The notes under the pieces are model-generated. The model did no database searches, had not been told where the DNA came from, and was given only the letters and a program-made list of their open reading frames with translations. From the NCBI RefSeq assembly GCF_023746595.1, contig NZ_CP080572.1, positions 1,286,530-1,350,529 on the forward strand: DNA of 64,000 nucleotides, given 5' to 3'. This stretch comes from Thermococcus argininiproducens (GTDB lineage: Archaea > Methanobacteriota_B > Thermococci > Thermococcales > Thermococcaceae). The position numbers were made by a program, and so were the translations under genes. Each line of letters opens with the position of its first letter. The stretch's first letter is position 1. Positions 48,505 through 58,216 of the stretch are shown here, piece after piece.

Positions 48505-49285
48505 TGTTCTTTATCAAAACGAAGTTTACAGGCTTTTGAAATCTAGAAGACTAAAAGTAATGCTTGCGTTAATGCTTCTTCCCGTGATAGTTTATTTCTT
48601 TACCCATGAAGAGATAACGGAATATGGTGCAAAGGCCTTGGAGATCTCATTTCAGATAAATATTTCTCAATTTTTGATAAACTTCTGGGCAAGTGTAATA
48701 GGCCAGCTTGTGGTAATAATCATTATGAGCGATTTACTGGCGAGTGAAATAGATAGGGGGACAATAAGAATACTCTTAGTAAAACCAATAAAGAAAAGTG
48801 AAATAGTACTCGGCAAGTTCTTTTCTGGCATAACAGCAGTGGCATTGATATTTGGGATTCCCTATTTGGTTATGCAAATCTACATGGTTCTTCTCTATAA
48901 AGCGGGTTTTGAAGGATTTACAGCCACTTTTGATGATTTTCTGTTTGTTCTTGTGATTACGATTCTTGTACTTGGAAGTTTGGGAGGAGTTTCAATGCTG
49001 CTTTCGGTAATTCTCTCAAGACCTCTCTACGCTTCATTAGCAAGCTTTGGACTAGTGTTTACAGCTCAGTTCATACTTCCCCAATTGCCATTCTTTGATA
49101 ATCCTGAGCGCTTTAACTTGAGTTATCAAATAGGGGTTCTTCTAAAGAAAGGATTTACACTCAACACTGGTTTAGACACTTATAAGGGTGATCCAAATAT
49201 GAGTGGGACGTTTTTCCTCGGCGTTATCTTACTTAGCTTAATTTTCACCTTATTAGGGTTATATAGAAGAGAGTATGAGGGATGA
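48497..49285 (+). CDS. ABC-2 type transporter permease
   Basis: The 262-residue membrane protein has about six hydrophobic segments (near 23-36, 55-80, 110-130, 150-175, 180-198 and 238-255) and the SDLLASEIDRGTIRILLVKP segment characteristic of ABC-2/NosY-like permeases. The GTG start overlaps the end of the ATPase gene by eight bases. It forms the channel with the upstream ATPase; the substrate is unknown. Confidence 0.85.
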   Translation: MISVLYQNEVYRLLKSRRLKVMLALMLLPVIVYFFTHEEITEYGAKALEISFQINISQFLINFWASVIGQLVVIIIMSDLLASEIDRGTIRILLVKPIKKSEIVLGKFFSGITAVALIFGIPYLVMQIYMVLLYKAGFEGFTATFDDFLFVLVITILVLGSLGGVSMLLSVILSRPLYASLASFGLVFTAQFILPQLPFFDNPERFNLSYQIGVLLKKGFTLNTGLDTYKGDPNMSGTFFLGVILLSLIFTLLGLYRREYEG

Positions 49286-49288
49286 AAC

Positions 49289-51442
49289 ATGAAAAGATTT
49301 TTGTCAATGTTTATTTTCCTTTTATTCGTTGGAAACGCCTTTGCTCTTCCTGTTGAGCTCGAAATAGATGAGGTATTGATAGTGGATAACACTACTGTGA
49401 CTTTTGACGTTGCTCAAAACAATCCTGGCCTGGTTTTTCTGACCTTAGAAAGAGGGAATGAGAGTATTCTTAAGGCTTTGCAGTTCGGAGAGAGTGTTTT
49501 CTTCAATGGTGTGAACTATACTGTGGGAAGCGTAGACGTGAATACTCTTACCCTCAAGCTCCATATCCTAGGAAACTACTCTAGCCTCGAGGTAATGAAG
49601 AGGAAGGATTTTGAGATCACTCTTCTTGAGTCCTTTGATGCGTATGTAAAGGTAAAAATCACAAACACTGGCTACTATGAGATTAATGACACTCTCATTG
49701 TTTCAGCTCAGGGAGTAACTGTGACAGAAAAGAAGCTATATTTAAAGCCTAATGAAGATATTATCTTAAAAATAAAGCCTTCTTACACTCAGCTGACCTT
49801 CACGTTAAAAAAGGCAAAAATTTCGAAGAGCATAACGATCCTTTCTTTTGATGATCTTGTGACAATAGAGAGAATTTGGAGAGACGACAAGCTTCACATT
49901 CTCCTCAAAAATCACGGGGATCCCATTAATGTCACGGTTAAGCTTCTCTTTAGCGGGATGACCTTTGACAGAAAAGAAGTTCGCCTCGGGTCAAAAGAGG
50001 GAAGGGAGGTAACCTTTGAAACAGATGTTACTCAGGGGACGATAGTTGTAGATTATAGTATCATAAAACAAGAAAGCTTTTATTTTGAGTCTCCTGCTAT
50101 TTCGTTAGTGAATGCGACAAAGGAAGGGAATACACTCTACATCTGGCTTAAAAACGAAGGAAAAACTGCATTTTCTGGGAAAGCTACTGTTTATCAGAAT
50201 GGAGTAATAATAAGTGAACCTTACTACAGGGATGTGAAAATAAACCCTGATGAAGAAATTCTCTTGGAGTTTGTTGTTCCAGAAGATGTTCAGATTTTGA
50301 CTCTTAGTGTAGTTTCTCCAACTTACTCTGTCGCTTTTCCAATCTCACTAAAAACTAAACTCAATGTGAAAGCAGTAAATTCTTATGCCAAGGGGATTTT
50401 AGGAGGAACAACAAGTTATGCAATTGTTATAGCAGGAAATGAGAAGGTCGTGCTTGGTGTTGAAGGATTACCAGATTCAATAAAAGCATACTTCTATTAT
50501 GGTGATACTCAGGTTAAAGAACTTGATGTGGTCCAAAGTGCACAGGTGAGTCTTGTCCTAAAGCTTCCTAATCTTCCCCAAGGTTTTGCACTTAATGAGC
50601 CAATCCTATTTAACGTGACTATAAATGGGATCGAAGTCCCCCTTAAGTTGGAAGTGACTGGGATTGGAATTTTACCAGTGTATGGTGATAACTGGCTTGC
50701 GAAGATAAACTATACTAGTGAATACCACCATATAGGTTTGCCATATAGGATTGCTGGGAACAAGATAACGCCTCCATTCGTATTTGAACATTGGAAGGGA
50801 GAGAAGATCGCAATAATATATGGGAGATATATAAGACAGGGAAAAGACTTGAGAATCCATCTCTTAGATTCTTCTGGGAAGATTGTAGCTTCCTCAACGC
50901 AAGAGAAAGGTAGGAGTGATTATCTCATCTTTAACCAGAGTGACTTCATGATTATGATCGAGGGAGAAAACTACTTTGACGGAGTGCTTTTGGTAGGTGA
51001 GTATCTCAACGAACCTAGGAATATAAGCTTTGAACTTAAAAGGAGAGAATTTGGTGAGGGCTTGAGGACTTTTATCATAAACGCAACGTCTCTTAGAGGA
51101 CAACGGCTTGAGGTTTCTTTAGATTCGGATAAGCAGGTTGAACTTAGGGCTTATTATTTCACTCTTAACAATGAGAAAGAGAATCTTGATCCACTCTCTA
51201 CCAATTTTAAAGGGGTCTTTAAGGGAAGGGGGAGGACTATAAAAGGGGAGTTTGGGATAAGGAGTTATGAAGATTTTGTTGCCATAGTTGTTGTTGGGGA
51301 AGGAAACGTAACCCTCCACTTTAAAGTCTCTAGGGGAAGGCCAGAAGTGAGTGAATTAACTTCGAGAGAAATTTACCTGTTGATTTTAGGCTTAATAATG
51401 CTTTTAGCTATTGTGATATATTTAGAAAAGAAAATTGGATAA
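49289..51442 (+). CDS. Large exported membrane-anchored protein of the ABC operon
   Basis: The 717-residue protein has a signal peptide (MKRFLSMFIFLLFVGNAFA), a long beta-rich body with repeated immunoglobulin-like/CARDB-type modules (for example VKITNTGYYEINDTLIVSAQ near 120 and LYIWLKNEGKTAFSGKATVY near 280), and one C-terminal membrane helix (YLLILGLIMLLAIVIYLEKK). It would sit on the outer face of the membrane next to the ABC permease. The layout parallels the 645-residue protein of the archaellum operon. Function unknown; the partner transporter may export or sense surface glycoprotein components. Three bases separate it from the permease. Confidence 0.75.
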   Translation: MKRFLSMFIFLLFVGNAFALPVELEIDEVLIVDNTTVTFDVAQNNPGLVFLTLERGNESILKALQFGESVFFNGVNYTVGSVDVNTLTLKLHILGNYSSLEVMKRKDFEITLLESFDAYVKVKITNTGYYEINDTLIVSAQGVTVTEKKLYLKPNEDIILKIKPSYTQLTFTLKKAKISKSITILSFDDLVTIERIWRDDKLHILLKNHGDPINVTVKLLFSGMTFDRKEVRLGSKEGREVTFETDVTQGTIVVDYSIIKQESFYFESPAISLVNATKEGNTLYIWLKNEGKTAFSGKATVYQNGVIISEPYYRDVKINPDEEILLEFVVPEDVQILTLSVVSPTYSVAFPISLKTKLNVKAVNSYAKGILGGTTSYAIVIAGNEKVVLGVEGLPDSIKAYFYYGDTQVKELDVVQSAQVSLVLKLPNLPQGFALNEPILFNVTINGIEVPLKLEVTGIGILPVYGDNWLAKINYTSEYHHIGLPYRIAGNKITPPFVFEHWKGEKIAIIYGRYIRQGKDLRIHLLDSSGKIVASSTQEKGRSDYLIFNQSDFMIMIEGENYFDGVLLVGEYLNEPRNISFELKRREFGEGLRTFIINATSLRGQRLEVSLDSDKQVELRAYYFTLNNEKENLDPLSTNFKGVFKGRGRTIKGEFGIRSYEDFVAIVVVGEGNVTLHFKVSRGRPEVSELTSREIYLLILGLIMLLAIVIYLEKKIG

Positions 51443-51444
51443 GA

Positions 51445-53130
51445 TTAGAAGATCAATGGGGCCCTGTACTCACCCCAAACTTCTCTGAGAATGTCAGTAA
51501 CCTCACCAAGGGTTGCAAGGTGCTTGTGGGCTTCGATGATGTATGGCATTAGGTTCTCATCTTCGGTCTCAGCGGCTTTCCTCAATGCATCCAATGCTTC
51601 TTCAACCTTTTTATTATCGCGTTCACTTCTAAGTTTCTTTAATCTCTCTACCTGTTTATCTCTGATGCTTGGATCGACTTTGAGGATTTCTACTTCGAGT
51701 GGTTCATCCACGATAAATTCGTTCACACCAACAATAATGCGTTTCTTCTCTTCAACTTCTCTCTGGTACTTGTAGGCTGAGTCGGCGATCTCCTTCTGGA
51801 TGTATCCTCTTTCAATGGCTTTCATCATTCCTCCCATGCCTTCGATCTTTTCAATATACTTCATAGCTTCTTCTTCTATGTGATCGGTAAGCCACTCAAT
51901 GTAATAGCTTCCTCCAAGTGGGTCAATGGTATCGACTACTCCACTCTCGTATGCAATGATTTGTTGTGTTCTCAAGGCGATTCTAACGCTCTTTTCTGTT
52001 GGAAGGCTCAGGGCCTCATCATAACTATTAGTGTGGAGGGATTGGGTTCCACCCAAGACCGCGGCTAGGGCTTGAATGGCAACTCTAACTATATTATTTT
52101 CTGGTTGTTGAGCTGTGAGTGTTGAACCACCTGTTTGGGTGTGGAATCTCAAGAGCATTGATCTTGGGTTCTTGGCTCCAAATTTCTCCTTCATTATCTT
52201 GGCCCACAGTCTTCTTGCTGCCCTAAACTTGGCAATCTCTTCTAGGAAATTGTTGTGAGCATTGAAGAAGAAGCTCAATCTTGGAGCGAACTTGTCAACG
52301 TCCATGCCTCTTGCTATGACAGCCTTAACGTACTCAATACCATCGGCAAGAGTGAAAGCAACTTCTTGAACTGCATTTGCTCCGGCTTCTCTAATATGGT
52401 ATCCACTTATACTTATTGAGTTCCATTTCGGAACATGTTCTGCACAGTACATTATGATATCTGTTGTTAGCCTCATGGATGGCTGTGGTGGGAAGATATA
52501 CGTTCCTCTGGCTATGTATTCCTTTAATACATCGTTTTGTACAGTTCCTCTAAGTTGATCTTGTGGAACACCTTGTTTTTGGCCCACGAGAATATACATG
52601 GCTAAAAGATTAGCGGCTGTAGCGTTAATTGTCATTGATGTAGAGACCTTGTCTAGAGGAATTCCATCAAAGAGTATCTCCATATCCTTGAGAGAATCAA
52701 TGGCCACACCGACTTTACCAACCTCACCTTCCGCCATGGGGTGATCGGAATCATAACCAATTTGTGTGGGTAAATCAAAAGCGACGCTTAGACCAGTCTG
52801 CCCTTGCTCTAAGAGGTATTTGTAACGTCTATTGCTTTCCTCAGCAGTTCCAAAACCAGCGTATTGTCTCATTGTCCATAGTCTTCCTCTATACATCGTA
52901 GCATAAACTCCTCTTGTGAATGGGTATTGGCCAGGGAAGTTGAGCTTTTCTAGATACTCCCACTTCTCAAGATCAGCGGGAGTGTACACCCGTTTGATCT
53001 CAAATCCATCTGCGGTCATGAATTTTTCCTTTCTTTCTGGTCTTTTTGCGATGAAAGGTTTTACAGTTTTTTCATTCCATTCTTCTTCGGCTTTTTTAAT
53101 CTCCTCTATCTTCTTCTTATCGAAGGTCAT
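51445..53130 (-). CDS. Methylmalonyl-CoA mutase, large (catalytic) subunit
   Basis: The 561-residue protein is the substrate-binding TIM-barrel subunit of the archaeal mutase, without the B12-binding domain. Features are [29 protein letters not shown] (split by turns), [52 protein letters not shown], and [20 protein letters not shown]. It interconverts succinyl- and methylmalonyl-CoA. The B12-binding small subunit and epimerase are not in this window. The ATG follows GGTGGTGTTA. It converges on the ABC operon with two bases between stop codons. Confidence 0.93.
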   Translation of the reverse strand: MTFDKKKIEEIKKAEEEWNEKTVKPFIAKRPERKEKFMTADGFEIKRVYTPADLEKWEYLEKLNFPGQYPFTRGVYATMYRGRLWTMRQYAGFGTAEESNRRYKYLLEQGQTGLSVAFDLPTQIGYDSDHPMAEGEVGKVGVAIDSLKDMEILFDGIPLDKVSTSMTINATAANLLAMYILVGQKQGVPQDQLRGTVQNDVLKEYIARGTYIFPPQPSMRLTTDIIMYCAEHVPKWNSISISGYHIREAGANAVQEVAFTLADGIEYVKAVIARGMDVDKFAPRLSFFFNAHNNFLEEIAKFRAARRLWAKIMKEKFGAKNPRSMLLRFHTQTGGSTLTAQQPENNIVRVAIQALAAVLGGTQSLHTNSYDEALSLPTEKSVRIALRTQQIIAYESGVVDTIDPLGGSYYIEWLTDHIEEEAMKYIEKIEGMGGMMKAIERGYIQKEIADSAYKYQREVEEKKRIIVGVNEFIVDEPLEVEILKVDPSIRDKQVERLKKLRSERDNKKVEEALDALRKAAETEDENLMPYIIEAHKHLATLGEVTDILREVWGEYRAPLIF

Positions 53131-53295
53131 TAACACCACCGTAGGGGTTATGTTTTAAGCATATAAAAATCTTTTAGTTTTTACTCTAGAAACGCTTACC
53201 AAAGCCAATAAGGAGAGTCAAACAGCTAAAAGCTCGTTTTCTATTGGATGTTTTATCCAGATATGTTAGGAACGTAAATAAAATGAGAAAGAGAT

Positions 53296-53868
53296 TTATT
53301 CTTGCCATTTTGGATTGTCTTTGACAACAATTTCCCCGTTTTCCTCAATTACTATTTTAGAAAATCCTTTTTCGGCAATTGTTCCATAATCATGTCCAGC
53401 ATCTGCTGGGTAGAGGGCTAAAAAGATAAATGGCTCATTTCCAGTGTTTATTGTTCTATGGGCCCAATATGGAGGAACATAGACTATTGTACCAGGCTCC
53501 ATTGGGATCCATTTTGCATCACCTTCTGGGGTTTGTAAAAGCATCCCTCCCTTGCCCTTGAGAGCAAAATAAACTTCTGCTCGATCTATCTTTGAATGAT
53601 AATGACCTTTTGTCATGAAAAACTCTTTTCCCACTTTTCCTGGATAAAGGACTGTTGTAGCGAAGTTTAAATCTCCTTCCTTTTCTTCCTGTTCTATAGC
53701 ATATACCTCATAAACCACGGGGTCACTTTCTTCAATCATTTTTTTCTGTGCTTCTTCGTCGATAAAATATCCTTTCATGTCACTGAGCTTCCTAACACTT
53801 TTCTTTGCATTCTCAATAGTTCCTGTTTCAAAATCTAGTTTGACACCGAAAGGTATTTTGTACTCCAT
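53296..53868 (-). CDS. pgiA: Cupin-type glucose-6-phosphate isomerase
   Basis: The 190-residue metal-dependent isomerase interconverts glucose-6-phosphate and fructose-6-phosphate in the modified archaeal glycolysis. The cupin metal ligands are H89, H91, E98 (TKGHYHSKIDRAEVY) and H137 (PPYWAHRTIN), one position off the P. furiosus enzyme. The ATG follows GAGGTGAAGAAA. It is a single gene. Confidence 0.95.
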   Translation of the reverse strand: MEYKIPFGVKLDFETGTIENAKKSVRKLSDMKGYFIDEEAQKKMIEESDPVVYEVYAIEQEEKEGDLNFATTVLYPGKVGKEFFMTKGHYHSKIDRAEVYFALKGKGGMLLQTPEGDAKWIPMEPGTIVYVPPYWAHRTINTGNEPFIFLALYPADAGHDYGTIAEKGFSKIVIEENGEIVVKDNPKWQE

Positions 53869-53942
53869 TTTCTTCACCTCTATATCTCAATTTGCCCTTT
53901 CTATTTTAACTTTTCTCTTTTTGTATCACTAAAGGTGAAAAA

Positions 53943-54524
53943 TTAGAGAAGGGATTGAAGGAGAAAAGCAGTTCCTATTGCAACTGCCCAATAACCAGGA
54001 TTCCACTTTAGAACCTTATAACCGTCTAGTGGTGGTATTGGGAGGAGATTAAAGAATGCCAGCAATAGATTGATATAAGCAGCGTAATAAAGAGAAACTC
54101 CAACAACTCCGGAAGGCTTCCCAAAACTCAATAAGGCTATGGCAATTATTCCTACCAGTATGTTTGTCACTGGTCCGGCGAGACTTATTTTTCCATATGC
54201 CTCTCTATCCTCCCATCCGACATATAAAGAATAAACTTGAACCGCACCAACAGCAACAAAAAGGAATCTAAGTCCCAATAATTTGCTAAGAATTCCTAGG
54301 AAGAGAGCAAGCATGATTCCAGTATCCCATCTTCTATAAATCGCGTAATATCCATACTTTCTGGCTACTTGTCTATGGGCGATTTCGTGAAAGATAAACG
54401 CAGTGAAAATACCCACTGCTACGTAGGGGATTATCTTTATGTTAAAACGGGAAAAAACAAGTGTAAGGACTATGAATGATATTACTAGGTCTTCTATTTC
54501 TTGTTTCTTGAACTCAAATGTCAT
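53943..54524 (-). CDS. M50 family membrane metalloprotease (site-2 protease-like)
   Basis: The 193-residue polytopic protein has the zinc motif HEIAH at residues 46-50 within the second hydrophobic segment and the third ligand in NLLPIPPLDGYKVL near residue 160. It cleaves membrane-embedded substrates. It is a minimal version without PDZ or CBS domains. It is the second gene after the KH-domain gene, three bases downstream. Confidence 0.9.
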   Translation of the reverse strand: MTFEFKKQEIEDLVISFIVLTLVFSRFNIKIIPYVAVGIFTAFIFHEIAHRQVARKYGYYAIYRRWDTGIMLALFLGILSKLLGLRFLFVAVGAVQVYSLYVGWEDREAYGKISLAGPVTNILVGIIAIALLSFGKPSGVVGVSLYYAAYINLLLAFFNLLPIPPLDGYKVLKWNPGYWAVAIGTAFLLQSLL

Positions 54525-54527
54525 CTT

Positions 54528-54707
54528 TCATCTACCTCTGATTTCAATTTTTTTACCGAGAACAAGCTCCGCTGCTTTGACAGCACTTCCTCCGCTACCT
54601 ACGGCTATTCTAATTTGGTCTTTAGGGACATAAACAATTATCTTATCTTGTTCGTACTCGATCTCTAGGATCTCAACTTTGAGCATGCGTTTGAGTTCTT
54701 CTCTCAT
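54528..54707 (-). CDS. Small KH-domain protein (59 aa), NusA-like
   Basis: The short protein reads MREELKRMLKVEILEIEYEQ, a strand, and RIAVGSGGSAVKAAELVLGK, whose G-x-G-G loop and flanking helices are a type II KH fold as in archaeal NusA. It is only a single KH unit, so it probably binds RNA in a partner complex. The ATG is five bases after GGGGTCA; a TTG four codons earlier is an alternative. Confidence 0.7.
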   Translation of the reverse strand: MREELKRMLKVEILEIEYEQDKIIVYVPKDQIRIAVGSGGSAVKAAELVLGKKIEIRGR

Positions 54708-54748
54708 CTTTGACCCCAAGAAAATCTTGGAGACTCATAATATAAAGT

Positions 54749-55228
54749 TTAAGGAGAGGTTAATTTTGAAGATGTTGCAGTCCAATCTCGAAACTGGTTT
54801 CCTGAAAGCTCTATAACCTTGTCTGCAGTATTTTGTAGTGCATCGCTTATTTCGTCTTTTGGGGTGATAATAATTACTTCTTTCCCCATCTTTTTGGCTT
54901 CTATGACAAGAGGCATGAAGTGTGCATCTCTAACTCCTAATGCTAGAATGTTTATTTTTGGGTTGTAGATTATTTTCATAGTCTCAACGGCAACAGCTAC
55001 ATCAACTCTCCCATTAACAATGATCGGCTCCAAACCAGAGTCAAGGATAATCTCAACAAGTTTTGGAGCGATGTTATGGTTAAGAACGACTTTTCCTATC
55101 ACGATTCTTCCAAGACTTCTCAAAATATTTGGAATATCCTCAATCCTGATGTTAAATCGTTTCGATAAGATATTGGGACCATTGACAACCAAACCAATTT
55201 GTAGAGGTTGGTTGTCTTTTTGGGACAT
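54749..55228 (-). CDS. NYN domain protein (LabA/DUF88 family)
   Basis: The 159-residue protein has the PIN-like NYN core: IGLVVNGPNILSKRFNIRIE at the N-terminus (first acidic site replaced around GPN), KINILALGVRDAHFMPLVIEAK in the middle, and KEVIIITP. NYN proteins are predicted nucleases. The usual aspartates of NYN (D-x-x-N and SxDxDF) are present only in part: VNGPN and GVRDAHF, so activity is uncertain. GAGGG precedes the ATG. It lies just upstream of the KH gene on the same strand. Confidence 0.75.
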   Translation of the reverse strand: MSQKDNQPLQIGLVVNGPNILSKRFNIRIEDIPNILRSLGRIVIGKVVLNHNIAPKLVEIILDSGLEPIIVNGRVDVAVAVETMKIIYNPKINILALGVRDAHFMPLVIEAKKMGKEVIIITPKDEISDALQNTADKVIELSGNQFRDWTATSSKLTSP

Positions 55229-55292
55229 GATATTTCCCTCTTAGAAATTTACAAAATGGGAAAAGGACAGAAAATACTCTAAGTATGAGATG

Positions 55293-56468
55293 TTATTTAT
55301 CCCCTTTCAGATACTTGTAGGCTAGGAGGGAATACAAAGCAGACCCCTTCCAAAGTACACCCTCATCAACGTCAAATCTAGGATGATGATGAGGATAGAT
55401 TATCCCTTTTTCTTCATTTCTAATTCCCAAGAAGATAAATGCACCAGGAACTTTTTGTAAGTAAAATGCAAAGTCCTCAGCCCCCATGGTCATTTCTGCT
55501 TTAGTAGTGGGTCCTAATTCTCGCGCAGTTTTCATAACAAACTTAGCAAGTTCTGGGGTGTTAATTGTTGGAGGATAAGGGATTCTAAATAACTCAAGAC
55601 TTCCTTCACAGTCCCAAGCAGCTGAGTACTGCTGTACTATCTTCTCTATTTTTTCTATTACCTTAGCTCTAAGTTTAGAATCAAACGTTCGCAAGGTTCC
55701 TTTTATTTCTACACTGTCAGGAATTACATTATATCCATGACTGGCTTCTATCATGGGAGTTGTGATAACTATGGGAGATAAAGGATTAACACTTCTTGAG
55801 ACAATCTTTTGAAGCGCATTGTATATATCTGTGGCTGGAGCTGTAGGGTCATTTGTTAGATGGGGTGATGCAGCATGTCCACCTTTTCCTTTTATTCGAA
55901 TAATAAACCCGTCAGATGACGCCATTATAGGACCTTCTTTTGTGGCAATGGTTCCAGAGGGAAGATGACCCCATACATGGATACCAAATATTGCATTGAC
56001 GTCATCTATATGTCCTTCTTCGACAATTCTTTTAGCCCCAGCGCCACCTTCTTCTCCTGGTTGGAATATTAATTTCACAGTCCCTTTGAGCTTTTCTTTA
56101 AGTTCAGCTAGTATTCTTGCTGCTCCGAGGAGCATTGCCGTATGTGCATCATGACCGCAAGCGTGCATTTTTCCTGGAATTCTGGACTTGTAAGGGACAT
56201 CATTCTCCTCCTGAATCGGCAACGCATCCATATCAGCCCTCAAAGCAACAGTCTTGCCATCTGTTCCATCATTTAAAATTCCAATGATACCTGTTTCGGC
56301 GGTTCGGAGAACTTTATACCCAAGCTTTTTGAGTTCTTCTTCTACAATACTAGAAGTTCTAACTTCCTCAAATCTAGTCTCTGGATACATATGGAAATCT
56401 CTTCTTCTCTCAATGATATACGGTTCTAATTGTTTTGCAAGATCCATAACTCGGGATTCAATCTCCAT
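55293..56468 (-). CDS. M20 family amidohydrolase/carboxypeptidase
   Basis: The 391-residue dinuclear zinc hydrolase has MHACGHDAHTAMLLGAARIL (metal ligands), FQPGEEGGAGAKRIVEEG (catalytic and ligand glutamates), GKGGHAASPH, and MGAEDFAFYLQKVPGAFIFLG. It resembles aminoacylases, carboxypeptidases and indoleacetyl-amino-acid hydrolases. The start at 56468 has GGAGATG six bases upstream; longer frames exist but begin inside the preceding gene. It follows an AbgT transporter gene, so a likely role is to split an imported acyl- or aminobenzoyl-amino acid or dipeptide. Confidence 0.88.
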   Translation of the reverse strand: MEIESRVMDLAKQLEPYIIERRRDFHMYPETRFEEVRTSSIVEEELKKLGYKVLRTAETGIIGILNDGTDGKTVALRADMDALPIQEENDVPYKSRIPGKMHACGHDAHTAMLLGAARILAELKEKLKGTVKLIFQPGEEGGAGAKRIVEEGHIDDVNAIFGIHVWGHLPSGTIATKEGPIMASSDGFIIRIKGKGGHAASPHLTNDPTAPATDIYNALQKIVSRSVNPLSPIVITTPMIEASHGYNVIPDSVEIKGTLRTFDSKLRAKVIEKIEKIVQQYSAAWDCEGSLELFRIPYPPTINTPELAKFVMKTARELGPTTKAEMTMGAEDFAFYLQKVPGAFIFLGIRNEEKGIIYPHHHPRFDVDEGVLWKGSALYSLLAYKYLKGDK

Positions 56469-56518
56469 ATATCTCATCTCCTTTTGAATCATTCCAAAGA
56501 TAAATAAAAATGAAAAGA

Positions 56519-58042
56519 TCACAAGTTAATTGGTGCCCCAGGCCCTAGTGGGAGTCCTAGAAGATACCATATTATTGCTAGTATGATCCATGTGACTAGG
56601 AAGAGCATAGAGTACAAGAACGTTCTTGAAATTATTGTACCAATTCCCACATCTTTCTTGTAAATACTTGCATATCCAATGATAACTGGGAAGTAAGGAG
56701 ACAATGGGGTAAATGAGTTAGTGCTTGAGTCACCAAGTCTGTAGAGCAGTTGTGCCCACTCTGGAGTGTATCCTAAGTAGTACATCATTGGCACGAGAAC
56801 AGGGGCTAAAAACGCCCATTTAGTGGATCCACTTGTTATGAAGAGATTAATGAAAGTGGCTATTAGGATTATAGATATGAATAGACCAATACCAGTGAAT
56901 CCTGCGGACTTGAGGAAATCCGCAAGCTTTATTGCAAGCACTGAGGCCATGTTTGTGTGTTTGAATGTATAAGTAAAGTTTGCTATGGGCAAGATTATGA
57001 CCAAGTAAGATGCCATGGTTTTCATGGCATCTGCCATGTAATTTACCATGTCGGTAAGCCTTTTAACTGTACCAACGCTTTTTCCATAAACATATCCACC
57101 AATTACGAAGAACAGGAACAAGATTGGAACCATGCCCTTAAGGAACGTAGAAGGTACTATTGTATTTTGAGTAGGATCTCTTAGTGGCCCGTTGGGCATT
57201 ATTGTTAGCAATAACATCAAAAGGAAATATCCACCTGCAGCCAAAAGGGCCTTCTTTAGAGCTCTTATTTCATAGTCTGTAATAGGTTTTAGGTACTCTT
57301 CTGGAACTTGAGCATGCTCGTATTCTTTTTCCCATCTAGCAAATCGGGGCATTGCATACTTTACAGTGAATATTGTGGCAACAGCAGTAATTATGAATGT
57401 TGAAGCTACCATAAAGTAATAGTTTGCAGTTGGATATACATTGTAATTGGAGTCTACAATTTTAGCTGCCGCGTCAGTTATTCCTGACAGTAGTACATCA
57501 GTTCCTGCTATGAATAAGTTTGCTGTAAAACCAGAGGACGCAGCAGCATATCCAAGTATAAGTCCAAATATTGGGTCTTTTCTTCTGGAATAGAACAATG
57601 CCGCTGTAAGTGGAGGAATTATGACTAAAGAAGCATCAGAGGCAAGGTTTCCACAGATTCCTAAAATGAATATAGCGGGAATCAAATATTTGTCAGGAAC
57701 TTTTGTCAGAGTTCTCATAAGTGCGGGAATAAAACCTGCCCTTTCAGCAAATCCTGCTGCCATCATCATAACTAATACTAATCCAAGGGGTGGAAACTGT
57801 GCAAAGTTTTTGACTATGTTAGTTAAAATCCAATATAATCCTTCCTTATTGAGTAGACTTATTATTGTAACTTCTTCACCTTTCGCTGGATCTATCGCCG
57901 ATATTCCTGCCAAAACACCTGAAAGCAGGATAACCAAGACCCAGAGGCCCAAGAAAATCCAAAACATATGGGGAAGTTTGTTGCCTACTTTTTCTATCCA
58001 GTTTATAAATCGCATTAATGCTCCGCTTTTTTCCTTAGGCAT
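56519..58042 (-). CDS. AbgT family transporter
   Basis: The 507-residue membrane protein has about 11-13 hydrophobic segments and AbgT motifs: FAQFPPLGLVLVMMMAAGFAE, GNLASDASLVIIPPLTAALF, GYAAASSGFTANLFIAGTD and FITSGSTKWAFLAPVLVPM. The E. coli member takes up p-aminobenzoyl-glutamate, which AbgAB (M20 family) then cleaves; others export sulfonamides. The M20 gene directly downstream reproduces that pairing. GGTGG precedes the ATG. An operator-like palindrome lies at its predicted transcription start. Confidence 0.9.
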   Translation of the reverse strand: MPKEKSGALMRFINWIEKVGNKLPHMFWIFLGLWVLVILLSGVLAGISAIDPAKGEEVTIISLLNKEGLYWILTNIVKNFAQFPPLGLVLVMMMAAGFAERAGFIPALMRTLTKVPDKYLIPAIFILGICGNLASDASLVIIPPLTAALFYSRRKDPIFGLILGYAAASSGFTANLFIAGTDVLLSGITDAAAKIVDSNYNVYPTANYYFMVASTFIITAVATIFTVKYAMPRFARWEKEYEHAQVPEEYLKPITDYEIRALKKALLAAGGYFLLMLLLTIMPNGPLRDPTQNTIVPSTFLKGMVPILFLFFVIGGYVYGKSVGTVKRLTDMVNYMADAMKTMASYLVIILPIANFTYTFKHTNMASVLAIKLADFLKSAGFTGIGLFISIILIATFINLFITSGSTKWAFLAPVLVPMMYYLGYTPEWAQLLYRLGDSSTNSFTPLSPYFPVIIGYASIYKKDVGIGTIISRTFLYSMLFLVTWIILAIIWYLLGLPLGPGAPINL

Positions 58043-58059
58043 ATTTTACCACCTAATGA

Positions 58060-58076
58060 ATTTGTCACAGACAAAT
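58060..58076 (-). promoter_or_regulatory. Palindromic operator candidate ahead of the AbgT operon
   Basis: ATTTGTCACAGACAAAT has 7-bp inverted arms and a three-base centre. On the minus strand an AT-rich TATA region (ATAAATATTTATT, about 58081-58093) lies just upstream, so the palindrome covers the predicted transcription start. Lrp-type regulators bind such sites, and one is encoded next door. Confidence 0.5.
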
Positions 58077-58216
58077 AGAAGAATAAATATTTATGTATTG
58101 TTGTTTAAGATTTAACATTACAATGTGCCATAATCTTGCAGTTTCTTATAGGTCAACCCGATAAATTCGATTTGCTGAAGGATTACTTTTGCCCAACGTA
58201 AAAATAAGATGAAGAT

